From contig JAUXFG010000003.1 of NCBI GenBank assembly GCA_030620115.1, positions 1-56,865 of the forward strand: a stretch of DNA of 56,865 bases, given 5' to 3'. The notes under the pieces are model-generated. The model was not told where the DNA came from and made no database searches. It was given only the letters and a program-made list of their open reading frames with translations. Shown here piece after piece: positions 1 to 8,215 of this stretch (position 1 is the first letter of the stretch; each line of letters begins with the position of its first letter). The position numbers were made by a program, and so were the translations under genes. The stretch comes from Candidatus Fermentibacterota bacterium. GTDB taxonomy: Bacteria; JAFGKV01.

Positions 1-1
1 G

Positions 2-700
2 CAGCAAATAGAAGCATCCGTCATGCATCTTCCGGCATCCGGAATAGGGAAACTCTTAGAGATCGGGTTTGGCAACGGATCAAGGTTGGCGACGCTCTCG
101 AGTCTGGGGTGGGATGTGGAAGGCATCGAAGTCGATAGAAAGGCGGTTGAGGATGTTCGCTCTCGACTTGGTCTGTCGGTCAAGCAGTCCGAACTGGCCG
201 ATGCCGACTATCCAGATGGGCACTTCGACCGAGTCATAGTGAGCCATGTCTTGGAGCACGTCGCTGAGCCTATTTCGTTGCTGCATGAAGTCGCCAGGGT
301 ATTGAAACCCGGGGGACAAGTGGTCCTTTCAACACCCAACTCCAGCAGCTTGAACCATAGAAAGTTCGGCGCTGCCTACTTCCATCTTGATCCTCCCAGG
401 CATCTGTTCGTTTTCAACAAAAGGAGTCTGGTCAATGCGGTGGAGACAACGGGCCTCGAGGTCGTCAGCCTATGGGTATCTACGCGGAATTATGTTTCAA
501 CTGTATTTGCCTCGTCCGAGATACGAAAGACAGGCCATTTCCATTGGCAAGCCAAACCGAGGCTCGGGATGAGGCCAACGAGCTTGATCATTCATTGCGT
601 TGCTTGGATTGGCGCCCTCTTCAATAAGGAACTGGGAGACGAACTGTTCCTCATTGCAAAAAAACCAAGCGAAGCTGCGCCTCAAACCGACGAGCGATGA
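2..700 (+). CDS. class I SAM-dependent methyltransferase, 5' end outside window
   Basis: The reading frame is open to the left edge, so the N-terminus is missing; the first internal ATG is at 23. A glycine-rich SAM-binding motif (LLEIGFGNGSRL) lies about 11 residues after that ATG, followed by an acidic strand-2 end (GIEVD), the SHVLEH post-motif typical of Methyltransf_11/23 proteins, and LKPGGQVVLSTPN near residues 94-106. The family transfers methyl groups to small molecules, sugars or lipids in the cytoplasm. The acceptor cannot be read from the sequence, but the sugar-nucleotide genes downstream make a glycan or O-antigen precursor plausible. The last 11 codons (SEAAPQTDER region) lie inside a dispersed repeat that starts at 668, so the natural C-terminus was probably replaced by repeat sequence. 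Confidence 0.88.
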   Translation, partial: QQIEASVMHLPASGIGKLLEIGFGNGSRLATLSSLGWDVEGIEVDRKAVEDVRSRLGLSVKQSELADADYPDGHFDRVIVSHVLEHVAEPISLLHEVARVLKPGGQVVLSTPNSSSLNHRKFGAAYFHLDPPRHLFVFNKRSLVNAVETTGLEVVSLWVSTRNYVSTVFASSEIRKTGHFHWQAKPRLGMRPTSLIIHCVAWIGALFNKELGDELFLIAKKPSEAAPQTDER

Positions 701-873
701 TGCCGTGGCGCATTGATTGAGGCGCAGCGATACTGCTTGCTGGTCACTGGATACTGGATGAAACCCTGAGTCGTTCCGTTCTCCTTCCAGCATCACCTCG
801 CAGCTAACCCACAAACGTCGTTGCAAAACTTGACTCGTTTGTTAAGTTTCCAACCTATTGAAGACGGCTAGTG
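668..873 (+). repeat. dispersed repeat family 1, copy A (about 206 bp)
   Basis: This copy matches 33974-34193 (+), 43770-43896 (-, partial) and 47785-47943 (-, partial). It contains a 12-bp inverted pair (GCTGCGCCTCAA / TTGAGGCGCAGC) enclosing about 27 nt, a purine/pyrimidine segment built on CCAGCATC and GGATACTGGAT words, and a right part ending in TTGCAAAACTTGA...AAGTTTCCAACC. It has no open frame of its own, so it looks like a non-autonomous or structural repeat. Its left end lies over the 3' end of the methyltransferase gene. Confidence 0.85.
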
Positions 874-1651
874 CGATGACACAATACTCTCCCCATAGGG
901 GTCGTCCATTCTTCAGCCCGACTGGAACACCACAGAGGATGAAGGCAGTGGCTTTCGATTATATCGCCGTATTCTCGACTCAGAGCGAGGTCATCTTCCC
1001 AGAGGAACTCCACAAGATGGAGAAAGAAGCCGAGGTCGAGACCAAACGCCTGGGCCCCCAATCGATCCGACGCCGGAAGCGGGGATAGAGAGGATCACGT
1101 TCTCGTCAGGAGTCCGACGGCGTTCAGCAAAGCAGACAGGGTCAGATGGGCTGATACAGTAGACTCCTGGTGAGAAATGCGGGACAGACGCATGCGTGTG
1201 ATATGTGCTCTGGAGCCGAGAGCGGATGCGACTCGAACCGGGCAACACCATATCAGATTTCCTCTTGCCATTGTCGAGGATCGTGATAGTTTCGGGCAAC
1301 GATGGTTCGTTTTCAGTTCTGCAAGACCCGGCATCGACCCTCTGCATCATTGCAAAGAGGGCGCTCTTCCTTATGGAGAAGCATGGCTATGTATTCTCTG
1401 GGTCTCGCTTCTGTTGAGTTTTGTGTTGTTCTGGGGCTGGTAGATTTGACAGCCAGACCCAATTCTCAAGGTGACTATCCAAGAAACGCGCAGAGATACG
1501 TGCCGTAGATTGCGGCCTCCGGGGTGTTGCCGGCGTGGCAGATGATGCCCACAAAGGAGACCGACCCGAAACAGACTCATAAGATGATTGAGTTCTCAAT
1601 CTTGGGGCTGACGATTGCCACGGCTGATCATGACAAAGGGAGGGATTCCAA
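874..1651. other. gene-poor gap, no product recognised
   Basis: About 780 bp between the repeat and the acetyltransferase gene. One frame is open for roughly 90 codons around 900-1150 and another for about 70 codons from a GTG at 1205. Neither gives a recognisable motif, a good ribosome binding site or sensible composition throughout. It may be decayed glycan-locus sequence. I see no RNA gene here. Confidence 0.4.
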
Positions 1652-2137
1652 ATGCCCGTTGCTTCTGACGTGATACTTGGAGAGGGTGTGCAGATATATC
1701 ACCCAGACTTGGTAAACCTTTACGGATGCGTTGTTGGCAATGGAACCAGGATCGGCGCTTTCGTGGAGATACAGAAAAACGTCAGTGTAGGCAAATTCTG
1801 CAAGATCTCTACTCATACCTTCATTTGCGAAGGCGTGACGATTGAAGATGAAGTCTTTGTTGGGCACAATGTAATGTTCATAAACGATCGATATCCTCGT
1901 GCAACAGCTGGTGGTGGACTTCAGACCGAGGAAGACTGGGAGGTGATTCCAACACTGGTGAAGCGAGGAGCCTCCATAGGAAGCGGAGCAGTTGTGATGT
2001 GCGGCATCACCATTGGGGAGAATGCGCTTGTGGGTGCTGGCGCTGTTGTCACGCGTGACGTGCCTGATCAGGCTATTGTCGTGGGGGTCCCGGCAAAGGC
2101 AGTGGGCGATGTCCGGGACAGGAAGGAGGGCGCATGA
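1652..2137 (+). CDS. left-handed beta-helix acetyltransferase, WbpD/WlbB-like
   Basis: A protein of 161 residues made almost entirely of hexapeptide repeats ([LIV]-G-x4 rungs such as IGAFVE, VGKFCK, IEDEVF, IGSGAV, IGENAL, VGAGAV), with the family's typical ending (VTRDVPDQAIVVGVPAKAVGD). Related enzymes use acetyl-CoA to N-acetylate a UDP-3-amino sugar; WbpD makes UDP-2,3-diacetamido-2,3-dideoxyglucuronate. The start is well supported by AGGGAGGG about 9 nt upstream. The stop overlaps the next start (ATGA, 2134-2137), so it is translationally coupled to a WbpB-like dehydrogenase and then a WbpE-like aminotransferase. The exact sugar is inferred from that order; other hexapeptide N-acetyltransferases cannot be excluded. 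Confidence 0.88.
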   Translation: MPVASDVILGEGVQIYHPDLVNLYGCVVGNGTRIGAFVEIQKNVSVGKFCKISTHTFICEGVTIEDEVFVGHNVMFINDRYPRATAGGGLQTEEDWEVIPTLVKRGASIGSGAVVMCGITIGENALVGAGAVVTRDVPDQAIVVGVPAKAVGDVRDRKEGA

Positions 2138-3165
2138 TAGGGATCGGCATCATTGGTTACGGCTATTGGGGACCCAATCTGGTCCGCAATTTTGCCGAAG
2201 CTGAAGGGTCAAGAGTTGTGGCTGTGGCAGATAGGCGTTGTGAACGCCTCCAACTTGCCAAGAAGAGATACCCTAGTGTGAAAACCGAACGCGATCCTAC
2301 TTTGATCTTTTCTGACCGAGAGGTCGACGCTGTTGCCATTGCTACTCCGGTTTCAACTCATTTCGATCTGGCAATGCAAGCGTTGGAGGCAGGCAAACAT
2401 ATTCTCGTTGAGAAGCCTCTCGCCAGTACTTCAGAGGAAGTGATCCGACTCATGGCGGAAGCAGACCGGAGAAAACTGGTCCTCATGGTGGATCACACGT
2501 TCGTGTACACAGGTGTTGTTCGCAAGATCCGGGAGATAGTGGCTAGCAACGGATTAGGAGAAATCCGTTACTACGATTCTGTCCGTGTTAACCTTGGGCT
2601 CTTCCAGCATGATATAAGCGTCATTTGGGATCTGGCTGTCCATGATATTTCCATCATGGATTACGTGCTTTCTTCGGAGCCCTGCGCCGTCAGTGCGACA
2701 GGAGTGAGTCATGTCTCTGGAGAACCGGAGAATATTGCCTACCTCACGCTTTTCTTCGACAACAATCTAATAGCCCACATCCATGTGAACTGGCTGGCAC
2801 CCGTGAAGATCCGCCAAACATTGATCGGTGGATCAGAAAAGATGATCGTATATGATGACCTAGAACCCAGCGAGAAAATGAAGATCTACGATAAAGGAAT
2901 CACTGTCAAGCGGGATAGCCCCGAAAGCATCTACAATCTACTAATAGGCTATCGAACAGGAGACATGTGGGCACCACAGTTTGACAGGACTGAGGCACTG
3001 CGCACTGAGGCATCCCATTTTCTGGAATGCGTGGAGAATGGACAGCGTCCGTTGACCGACGGATCAGCCGGATTACGCGTTGTACGAGTTCTTGAGGCGG
3101 CAAGCCAGTCTATGAATAAACGCGGGCATCCCGTGGAGCTTTCAGCGGGGGGGGGCTCGGCATGA
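2134..3165 (+). CDS. Gfo/Idh/MocA-family sugar-nucleotide dehydrogenase, WbpB-like
   Basis: A protein of 343 residues. The N-terminal Rossmann fold shows GIIGYGYWGPNLVR (residues 5-18) and the EKPLA motif at 93-97, whose lysine is the usual catalytic or cofactor-contacting residue. A C-terminal substrate domain follows, with VIWDLAVHDISIMDYVL matching the conserved D-x3-H helix of the family. By analogy with WbpB it would oxidise C3 of a UDP-GlcNAcA-type substrate with NAD so that the aminotransferase can act there. It overlaps both neighbours by 4 bp (ATGA), a strong sign of a single translational unit. The WbpA and WbpI homologues needed for a complete WbpABDEI pathway are not in this window. 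Confidence 0.9.
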   Translation: MIGIGIIGYGYWGPNLVRNFAEAEGSRVVAVADRRCERLQLAKKRYPSVKTERDPTLIFSDREVDAVAIATPVSTHFDLAMQALEAGKHILVEKPLASTSEEVIRLMAEADRRKLVLMVDHTFVYTGVVRKIREIVASNGLGEIRYYDSVRVNLGLFQHDISVIWDLAVHDISIMDYVLSSEPCAVSATGVSHVSGEPENIAYLTLFFDNNLIAHIHVNWLAPVKIRQTLIGGSEKMIVYDDLEPSEKMKIYDKGITVKRDSPESIYNLLIGYRTGDMWAPQFDRTEALRTEASHFLECVENGQRPLTDGSAGLRVVRVLEAASQSMNKRGHPVELSAGGGSA

Positions 3166-4271
3166 TTCCATTCATCGATCTAAAGACACAATATCACGGC
3201 ATCAAGGAGGAAATCGACGCAGCTATAGAGCGCGTTCTGGAGAGCAGCCAGTTTGCTTTGGGTGCAGAAGTAGCCGCCTTTGAGAAGGAGTTTACGGCTT
3301 ACTGCCATGCTGGCAATGGGATAGGAGTGAATTCAGGCACAAGTGCGCTTCACTTGGCGCTTCTGGCAGCAGGGGTTGGCCCTGGAGATGAAGTTATCAC
3401 CGTACCCTTCACATTCATAGCCACGGTGGCAGCTATCTGCTACACAGGAGCCAAGCCAGTATTTGTGGATGTGGAACCGCGTACGTTGACCATGGATGTT
3501 GGCAGAATAGAGGAAGCCATCACCGAGAGGACAAAGGTCGTCCTCCCCGTTCATCTTTATGGGCATCCTGCGGATATGGATCCAATCTTGGATATCGCCG
3601 CTCGCCACAATCTCATTGTTATCGAGGATGCCGCCCAGGCTCACGGAGCCGAGTATAGGGGGCGACGAGTCGGAAGCCTGGGAGAAATGGGTTGCTTTAG
3701 CTTCTACCCTGGGAAGAACCTTGGGGCCTATGGTGAAGGCGGTATGGTCGTTACTGACAACCGCGACTTCGAAAGCAAGATCCGAATGCTCAGAGATTGG
3801 GGCCAGGAAAGCAAGGGTCGGCACCTGCTCAAGGGATACAACTATCGCATGGAGGGGCTGCAGGGAGCTATTCTTCGTGTCAAGTTGAGATACCTCAAAG
3901 AGTGGACAGAAGCACGTCGTTCACATGCCGATCTGTACAGCAAACTGTTGGTAGACAATAACATCCAGACACCTCTGTCGATGCCCTATGGCCGGCACGC
4001 ATACCACATCTATGCTATTCGTCTTAGACGGCGGGACGCGGTGGTGAGGGCGCTGCGGGAGGACGGGATTCAGTGTGGCATTCACTACCCTATTCCCGTC
4101 CATCTTCAGCCAGCCCACCTGGATCTTGGCTATCGTGCTGGTGATTTCCCCGTCTCCGAGCAGGCCGCTGCATCAGAGCTTTCGCTTCCGATGTTTGCCG
4201 AGCTTCAAGAGAGTCAGATCAAGGAAGTTGCCCGCAGCGTTCGAACAGCTTTATCAACCGAGGAGGTCTGA
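3162..4271 (+). CDS. DegT/DnrJ/EryC1 PLP-dependent sugar aminotransferase, WbpE-like
   Basis: A protein of 369 residues and of normal family length. It starts with MIPFIDLKTQY, typical of the family. VNSGTSALHLAL (residues 57-68) contacts the PLP phosphate, EDAAQAHGA (155-163) stacks on the ring, and FYPGKNLGAYGEGG (181-194) carries the Schiff-base lysine K185. It would transfer an amino group, usually from glutamate, onto a 3-keto UDP-sugar. The start codon overlaps the preceding stop by 4 bp. Together with the two upstream genes it gives the dehydrogenase / aminotransferase / acetyltransferase logic of a 3-acetamido sugar for O-antigen or exopolysaccharide. Confidence 0.92.
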   Translation: MIPFIDLKTQYHGIKEEIDAAIERVLESSQFALGAEVAAFEKEFTAYCHAGNGIGVNSGTSALHLALLAAGVGPGDEVITVPFTFIATVAAICYTGAKPVFVDVEPRTLTMDVGRIEEAITERTKVVLPVHLYGHPADMDPILDIAARHNLIVIEDAAQAHGAEYRGRRVGSLGEMGCFSFYPGKNLGAYGEGGMVVTDNRDFESKIRMLRDWGQESKGRHLLKGYNYRMEGLQGAILRVKLRYLKEWTEARRSHADLYSKLLVDNNIQTPLSMPYGRHAYHIYAIRLRRRDAVVRALREDGIQCGIHYPIPVHLQPAHLDLGYRAGDFPVSEQAAASELSLPMFAELQESQIKEVARSVRTALSTEEV

Positions 4272-4355
4272 TCGAGAAGCAAGTTCAACCACTCGGGACG
4301 CGTAGCATGCGCGGTATGGCAAGGCCAATGGACACAATGGGCGGATATCCCGTGA

Positions 4356-4493
4356 CTTCAGACTGAGGCTGAGGGGGCTATCTTGGGCGCTACCAAGAAC
4401 ATTTCTCCTTACAAGATCATCGCTGGCAATCCCGCCCGAGTTCTCCGAAGCGTTGACGACGACGCGGTAGCTGGAGGCAAGGATCCAGGATGA
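4356..4493 (+). pseudogene. remnant 3' end of a hexapeptide acetyltransferase
   Basis: In the frame ending at TGA 4491-4493 the sequence encodes GATKNISPYKIIAGNPARV, the very recognisable C-terminal end of left-handed beta-helix acetyltransferases. A stop lies upstream at 4353-4355, and no hexapeptide rungs are readable before it in this frame. This looks like the tail of a deleted or scrambled gene. It is a different end sequence from the intact acetyltransferase at 1652-2137, so it is not a simple duplicate. Confidence 0.65.
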
Positions 4494-4577
4494 GAATGGC
4501 CCAAGAAGGAATCTCCAAAGCGCGTACCGGTCTCTTTTCCAGGGTCGGGGCAGGGATAGTTCAATCGAGATAGCAGC

Positions 4578-5354
4578 ATGTGCAACCCACTCCCAAACAG
4601 GACGATAGGCGCTCACAAGCTCATTTTTCTCTCCGTTGCAATGCCTGTCTATAACGAGGAGCTCAATATCGAGAAGGTAGTCCTCGATCATCTCCATGTG
4701 TTAGAGTCGCTGGCTGGAATGGTTGCACGCTGGGAGATCGTTTGCGTAGACGATGCCAGTACAGATCATACTCCACAGATCTTGAGGCAACTCGAGGCTC
4801 GAATACCTCTCCTGAGGACGCTTCGTCATGCCGAGAATAGGGGCATCCATGAATCGATGGCCAGTGCTACTCGAGCAGCGCGAGGGACACACATATATCT
4901 AACAGCCTCCGACGGTCAGTGGCCAGCAGAGAATCTGGTCCTCTTGCTTCGTGCAGTTGTTGATTCGAAAGCAGATATGGCTATTTGGGTTCGACAGAAT
5001 CGATCGGAAGTCTACGACGCCAGACGACGAATCGTATCGCATTTCTTCAACCTGCTGCCGCGGATCCTATTCGGCGTTGATACCATGGATGCGGGAAGTG
5101 CCAAACTTGCCTTGAAGGAAATCTATACATTCGATCCGATTTCTCGCAGTCCTTTCGCTGAAGCCGAAAGAATCATTTGGGCTCGTCGTTCAGGATATCG
5201 CATCGCCTATGTCCCGGCGGCATTTCGAACCCGTTGGGGAGGCAAGGAAACCGGAGCCAGCCTGAAGAACGTGCTGGCATCTTTGCGGGATTGCCTGCGA
5301 TGCGTTGGCCGCTATGGATTGCGTTCGCGTGAATCGCAATCAAACTCGCCGTAG
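4578..5354 (+). CDS. GT2 family glycosyltransferase
   Basis: A protein of 258 residues with a GT-A fold. LSVAMPVYNEELNIEKVV (residues 19-36) is the nucleotide-binding start, VCVDDASTDHT (56-66) holds the first aspartates, and YLTASDGQWPAENL takes the place of the usual DADGQ/DADLQ metal-binding segment, with S-D rather than D-x-D. Polyprenyl-phosphate mannosyl/glucosyl transferases and dolichol-phosphate-type GT2 enzymes share this pattern. No membrane helix is visible. The start at 4578 has no clear Shine-Dalgarno sequence; the fold begins before the next ATG (4641), so that ATG is too late. It probably adds a sugar during assembly of the glycan made by the upstream genes. Confidence 0.82.
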   Translation: MCNPLPNRTIGAHKLIFLSVAMPVYNEELNIEKVVLDHLHVLESLAGMVARWEIVCVDDASTDHTPQILRQLEARIPLLRTLRHAENRGIHESMASATRAARGTHIYLTASDGQWPAENLVLLLRAVVDSKADMAIWVRQNRSEVYDARRRIVSHFFNLLPRILFGVDTMDAGSAKLALKEIYTFDPISRSPFAEAERIIWARRSGYRIAYVPAAFRTRWGGKETGASLKNVLASLRDCLRCVGRYGLRSRESQSNSP

Positions 5355-5406
5355 CCCGAAGGAACTCAGGAGAGAGAAAGCGCGACAAAGATCCCTTCCT
5401 TGGATC

Positions 5407-5562
5407 TCAAGGCATAGTGTAGGCAAATCGCGGATGAGATCCGCTCACCCCCTTGGCCTCGCTCTTGGAACACCCCATTGACAAGGCAACTACTGCGAAG
5501 GAGAGTACGGCAACGACCAAGCATGATCGTATTTCTTCGTCTCCTGATCCAAGCACACTCAT
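5407..5562 (-). CDS. possible small lipoprotein (51 aa) or remnant
   Basis: The frame read from ATG 5562 gives a short charged start, a hydrophobic run (CLVVAVLSFAVVALSMGC) and a lipobox-like LSMGC, then only about 20 more residues. GAGAAAG precedes the ATG. The arrangement is what a secreted lipoprotein start looks like, but the mature part is too short to classify. It may be the truncated 5' end of a lost gene or a chance frame. Confidence 0.3.
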   Translation of the reverse strand: MSVLGSGDEEIRSCLVVAVLSFAVVALSMGCSKSEAKGVSGSHPRFAYTMP

Positions 5563-5638
5563 CTTCTTTCTCACACGAACCTCAGCTATCCGAATGCCAG
5601 GGCCACAGGCGACGCGATCCAAGCTCTAGTTCTGCTAT

Positions 5639-5694
5639 AGCTCCAATTACACAGTTCAGGGTCGGTTCTGACCCTGAACTGTGTAATTGGAGCT
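5639..5694. repeat. perfect 25-bp inverted repeat with 6-nt loop
   Basis: The arms 5639-5663 and 5670-5694 are exact reverse complements, separated by GGTTCT. The stem is mixed in composition (it includes AATTACACAG and CAGGGTC) and is not followed by a T-run on either strand, so it is not a standard intrinsic terminator. It lies in the convergent gap between the GT2 and sulfatase-fold genes. Confidence 0.9.
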
Positions 5695-6018
5695 TCACCT
5701 GAGTACTGTCTCCGTCGCATTTTCATCTTCTTCCCTCCGTCTCTCTTTCCAGCGGGGCTTCTCCACGATTTTGCCAATGGCCTATGCTTTTTCTCATCCT
5801 CAATTCGCGCTGGAATCTCAACACGACATGAATTCTCCCAGGCAATTGGGTTTCAGGAGAGCTGATACCATGCTTCTTGAGGATCATTCATTCCAACGTC
5901 TTGGTTATGACCGCAGTTCGGTCAGGGATTCGATTCGAAATAAAGATCAACTCCTTGGATCCCAGGGATCAAGGATGTTCATTCTCTTGAGCGTTTGACC
6001 CAGGTTGAGACGGTCTAC

Positions 6019-7932
6019 TCATTCCATATAGCCAAGAGCTATGAGCTGCTTGCGATAGTCCTCGGATATGGAGGATTCTTCGATCTCGCCTGCATCGGCA
6101 CGGTTCCGATCCATCTGTTGGATCAGCAATGCATGCAGACGTGATGTCTTGGCTCGAAGAATCCCCGCGAGATTTTTCCTTTCGGCGGGGTCACTTCGGA
6201 GATCGAAAAGCTTTTCCACAAACGGTGGATCGGCTCCCTCCTCGGATTCAAGAACATACTTGTACCCATTGATTCGCAAGCCATATTGCTGACCCTTGCG
6301 GGCCATACAGCACGAGTATGCAGGTCGGGGAGCAGTGTCGCTGCCTTCAATCAAGGATCTGAGACTCCTCGACGGAACATCCTCGGGGATGGGCAGGCCG
6401 AAATAGTCAAGCAGCGTAGCAAAAAGATCAACTAGTGGTACTTGGTGCGGGATGGTTTTCCCTGCTGGGATGTCCGGTCCCACAAGGATAAGCGGCACAT
6501 GGAGAATCTCGTCATACAGCGTCCACCCATGTTGCAGCAACGGCGGATGATCGAGAAGGCCTTCCCCGTGATCACTTGTGATAACCAACAGAGAGTTCTC
6601 CAGAAGACTCAGGTTCTCAAGCTCCTGGATGAATCGGACGAGGTGCTCATCCGTGTAGGCAATGCCAGAAGCGTAGGCGGCTCTGCGTTCTTCAGCACTC
6701 TTGGAACGCAGATTCATGGTAAGAAAGCGAGCATGATTATAAGGGAAGTGCACCTCAAACGTATGGAAGAAAAGGAAAATCGGCTGGTGAGGGTTTCTTC
6801 TCAGCCATTGCAGAGCCAAGTAGACATTGGTTTCCAGGTCCGCTTGCAGGCTGTTGTGACTGCGATTATATGCTTCTTGGTACAAATAGAATCCATCTGC
6901 AAAGCCGTGTCGACCGGCCATCGCCGCCGTGCCTGTGAACGCAATGCTAAGGAAGCCGGCCTCGGAAAACAATTCCGCCAGAGTGGCGTGGTATGCGGAG
7001 AGGCGTGGAGTCTTGTCGATGTGCTTGTCCATGCCCAGAGCATCGGGGTCTTTGCCGGTCATCATCGTCATGTGGCTCGGCACGGTCCATGGACTTGGGG
7101 CAATCGCCCACTCAAATCGCGTTCCCTTATCTGCAATAGCATCCATGTTGGGACTCGTTGGATATGCGTCATACCCATGAGCTGTCAAATAGTCCGCACG
7201 CAGGGTGTCGATTGAGATCAGTATTATGTTGCGAGGCTCTGCGTCTTTCCGGCCACGCAATAGAGCTGGACGTGCGAGCAGCAGATCTTTGGCTTCCTGC
7301 GGCTCGGTCACGATTTCCACCTGGCGTGTGCCTTCTGGCAGTTCAACAAACGCGTCCTGCCACTCAGGCAAGCCCGGCGTTGGATGCACTCGAATCCTGA
7401 ACACCTCCTGATTGATGGCCCCATCCGTCCGTCGTACAACAATGGATACAATCTGAGCATCGTTGTGTCTCAACGCATAGCCTAGTAGTAAACGATTGCA
7501 GCCCGGTGGCACTTCTACTCTGAGCGGCACGCCCAGCGGAGAATGAACGGTACGAGTTTGCCGGTTCAGGGTCACCTGCTTGTGTGACATTCTTATCGTC
7601 AGTGGAACGCGGGCCATTGTGCGATCTGAAGGTCGCGGAAGCGGCTCAAGAGAAGGGAAGGGATCGCGAAGGAAAACTAGCCATGCAACACCACCGCAAA
7701 TGACAGCGAGCCAAAGCCCCAATGCGATATTTGGGATCGATCGGCGTGTTGGGCTATGAAATGGATGGCGAAAGAAGACGACAAGACCGGAAAGAAAGCA
7801 ACCTACGCCTGCCACCGTTAGAATAAGTGGAATCCCTTTGATCGCAATACCCAAGAGAGGGATCAAGCTGCCAGCGATGAGCCACACCGCGAAACCAAGA
7901 AATCCACGCCTACACACTGGACGCGGAATCAT
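6019..7932 (-). CDS. membrane-anchored alkaline phosphatase superfamily (sulfatase-fold) enzyme
   Basis: A protein of 637 residues. Three hydrophobic segments lie in the first 90 residues (about 11-30, 33-53, 68-87). A beta-rich stretch (about 105-225) follows, then a sulfatase-fold catalytic domain: ILISIDTLRADY with metal-ligand D242, SPWTVPSHMTMMTG with T283 where sulfatases carry the formylglycine cysteine, and ITSDHGEGLLDH (about 451-461). Because threonine replaces the C-x-P-S-R cysteine, formylglycine cannot form. Such proteins are often labelled sulfatases, but Thr nucleophiles in this superfamily belong to phosphodiesterases and phosphotransferases. The ATG has a perfect GGAGGT 5 nt upstream. 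The active site is predicted to lie outside the inner membrane. The substrate is unknown; neighbours suggest surface glycans or lipids. Confidence 0.85.
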   Translation of the reverse strand: MIPRPVCRRGFLGFAVWLIAGSLIPLLGIAIKGIPLILTVAGVGCFLSGLVVFFRHPFHSPTRRSIPNIALGLWLAVICGGVAWLVFLRDPFPSLEPLPRPSDRTMARVPLTIRMSHKQVTLNRQTRTVHSPLGVPLRVEVPPGCNRLLLGYALRHNDAQIVSIVVRRTDGAINQEVFRIRVHPTPGLPEWQDAFVELPEGTRQVEIVTEPQEAKDLLLARPALLRGRKDAEPRNIILISIDTLRADYLTAHGYDAYPTSPNMDAIADKGTRFEWAIAPSPWTVPSHMTMMTGKDPDALGMDKHIDKTPRLSAYHATLAELFSEAGFLSIAFTGTAAMAGRHGFADGFYLYQEAYNRSHNSLQADLETNVYLALQWLRRNPHQPIFLFFHTFEVHFPYNHARFLTMNLRSKSAEERRAAYASGIAYTDEHLVRFIQELENLSLLENSLLVITSDHGEGLLDHPPLLQHGWTLYDEILHVPLILVGPDIPAGKTIPHQVPLVDLFATLLDYFGLPIPEDVPSRSLRSLIEGSDTAPRPAYSCCMARKGQQYGLRINGYKYVLESEEGADPPFVEKLFDLRSDPAERKNLAGILRAKTSRLHALLIQQMDRNRADAGEIEESSISEDYRKQLIALGYME

Positions 7933-8215
7933 CTTGCACCTCCATTCTCATTGGCACTGGCCTCTCTTTGCGGAGCCTTCTGCGAATATGGCGATATCAG
8001 ATACTGCTTATATCGAGCACCACCCGCCCATGTGCACTGGCACCCCAAAACATGGCCTTCATCGAAGTTGAAGGTTTCCTCACGAAACTCGCAAAGAGAA
8101 TGGCTGTTGCACTGGTGCAAAACGCCAATGTATACGATACTGTGCCATAGTACCCTCAAGAGGTGCGCAACTCACAGACCAGCTTAGGCCTGTCTGAGCA
8201 ACGACAGCGCTTGAA

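Larger units (their letters stand above)
5355..6018. other. 660-bp intergenic gap
   Basis: The gap holds a possible very small lipoprotein gene on the minus strand (5407-5562) and a perfect long inverted repeat (5639-5694), described separately. From 5700 to 6018 I see no credible coding frame, RNA or repeat. The flanking genes face each other (GT2 on plus, sulfatase-fold gene on minus), so this is a convergent junction. Confidence 0.5.

Noticed and set aside
855-1600. Overlapping 60-120-codon frames on both strands after the methyltransferase
   Set aside because: None has a credible start, motif or consistent composition, and they conflict with one another.
7929-8159. 76-codon minus-strand frame whose stop overlaps the sulfatase-fold start by 4 bp
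   Set aside because: The overlap is tempting, but the end of the frame simply reads the Shine-Dalgarno of the next gene, the composition is Cys-rich and irregular, and no motif or good start is seen.
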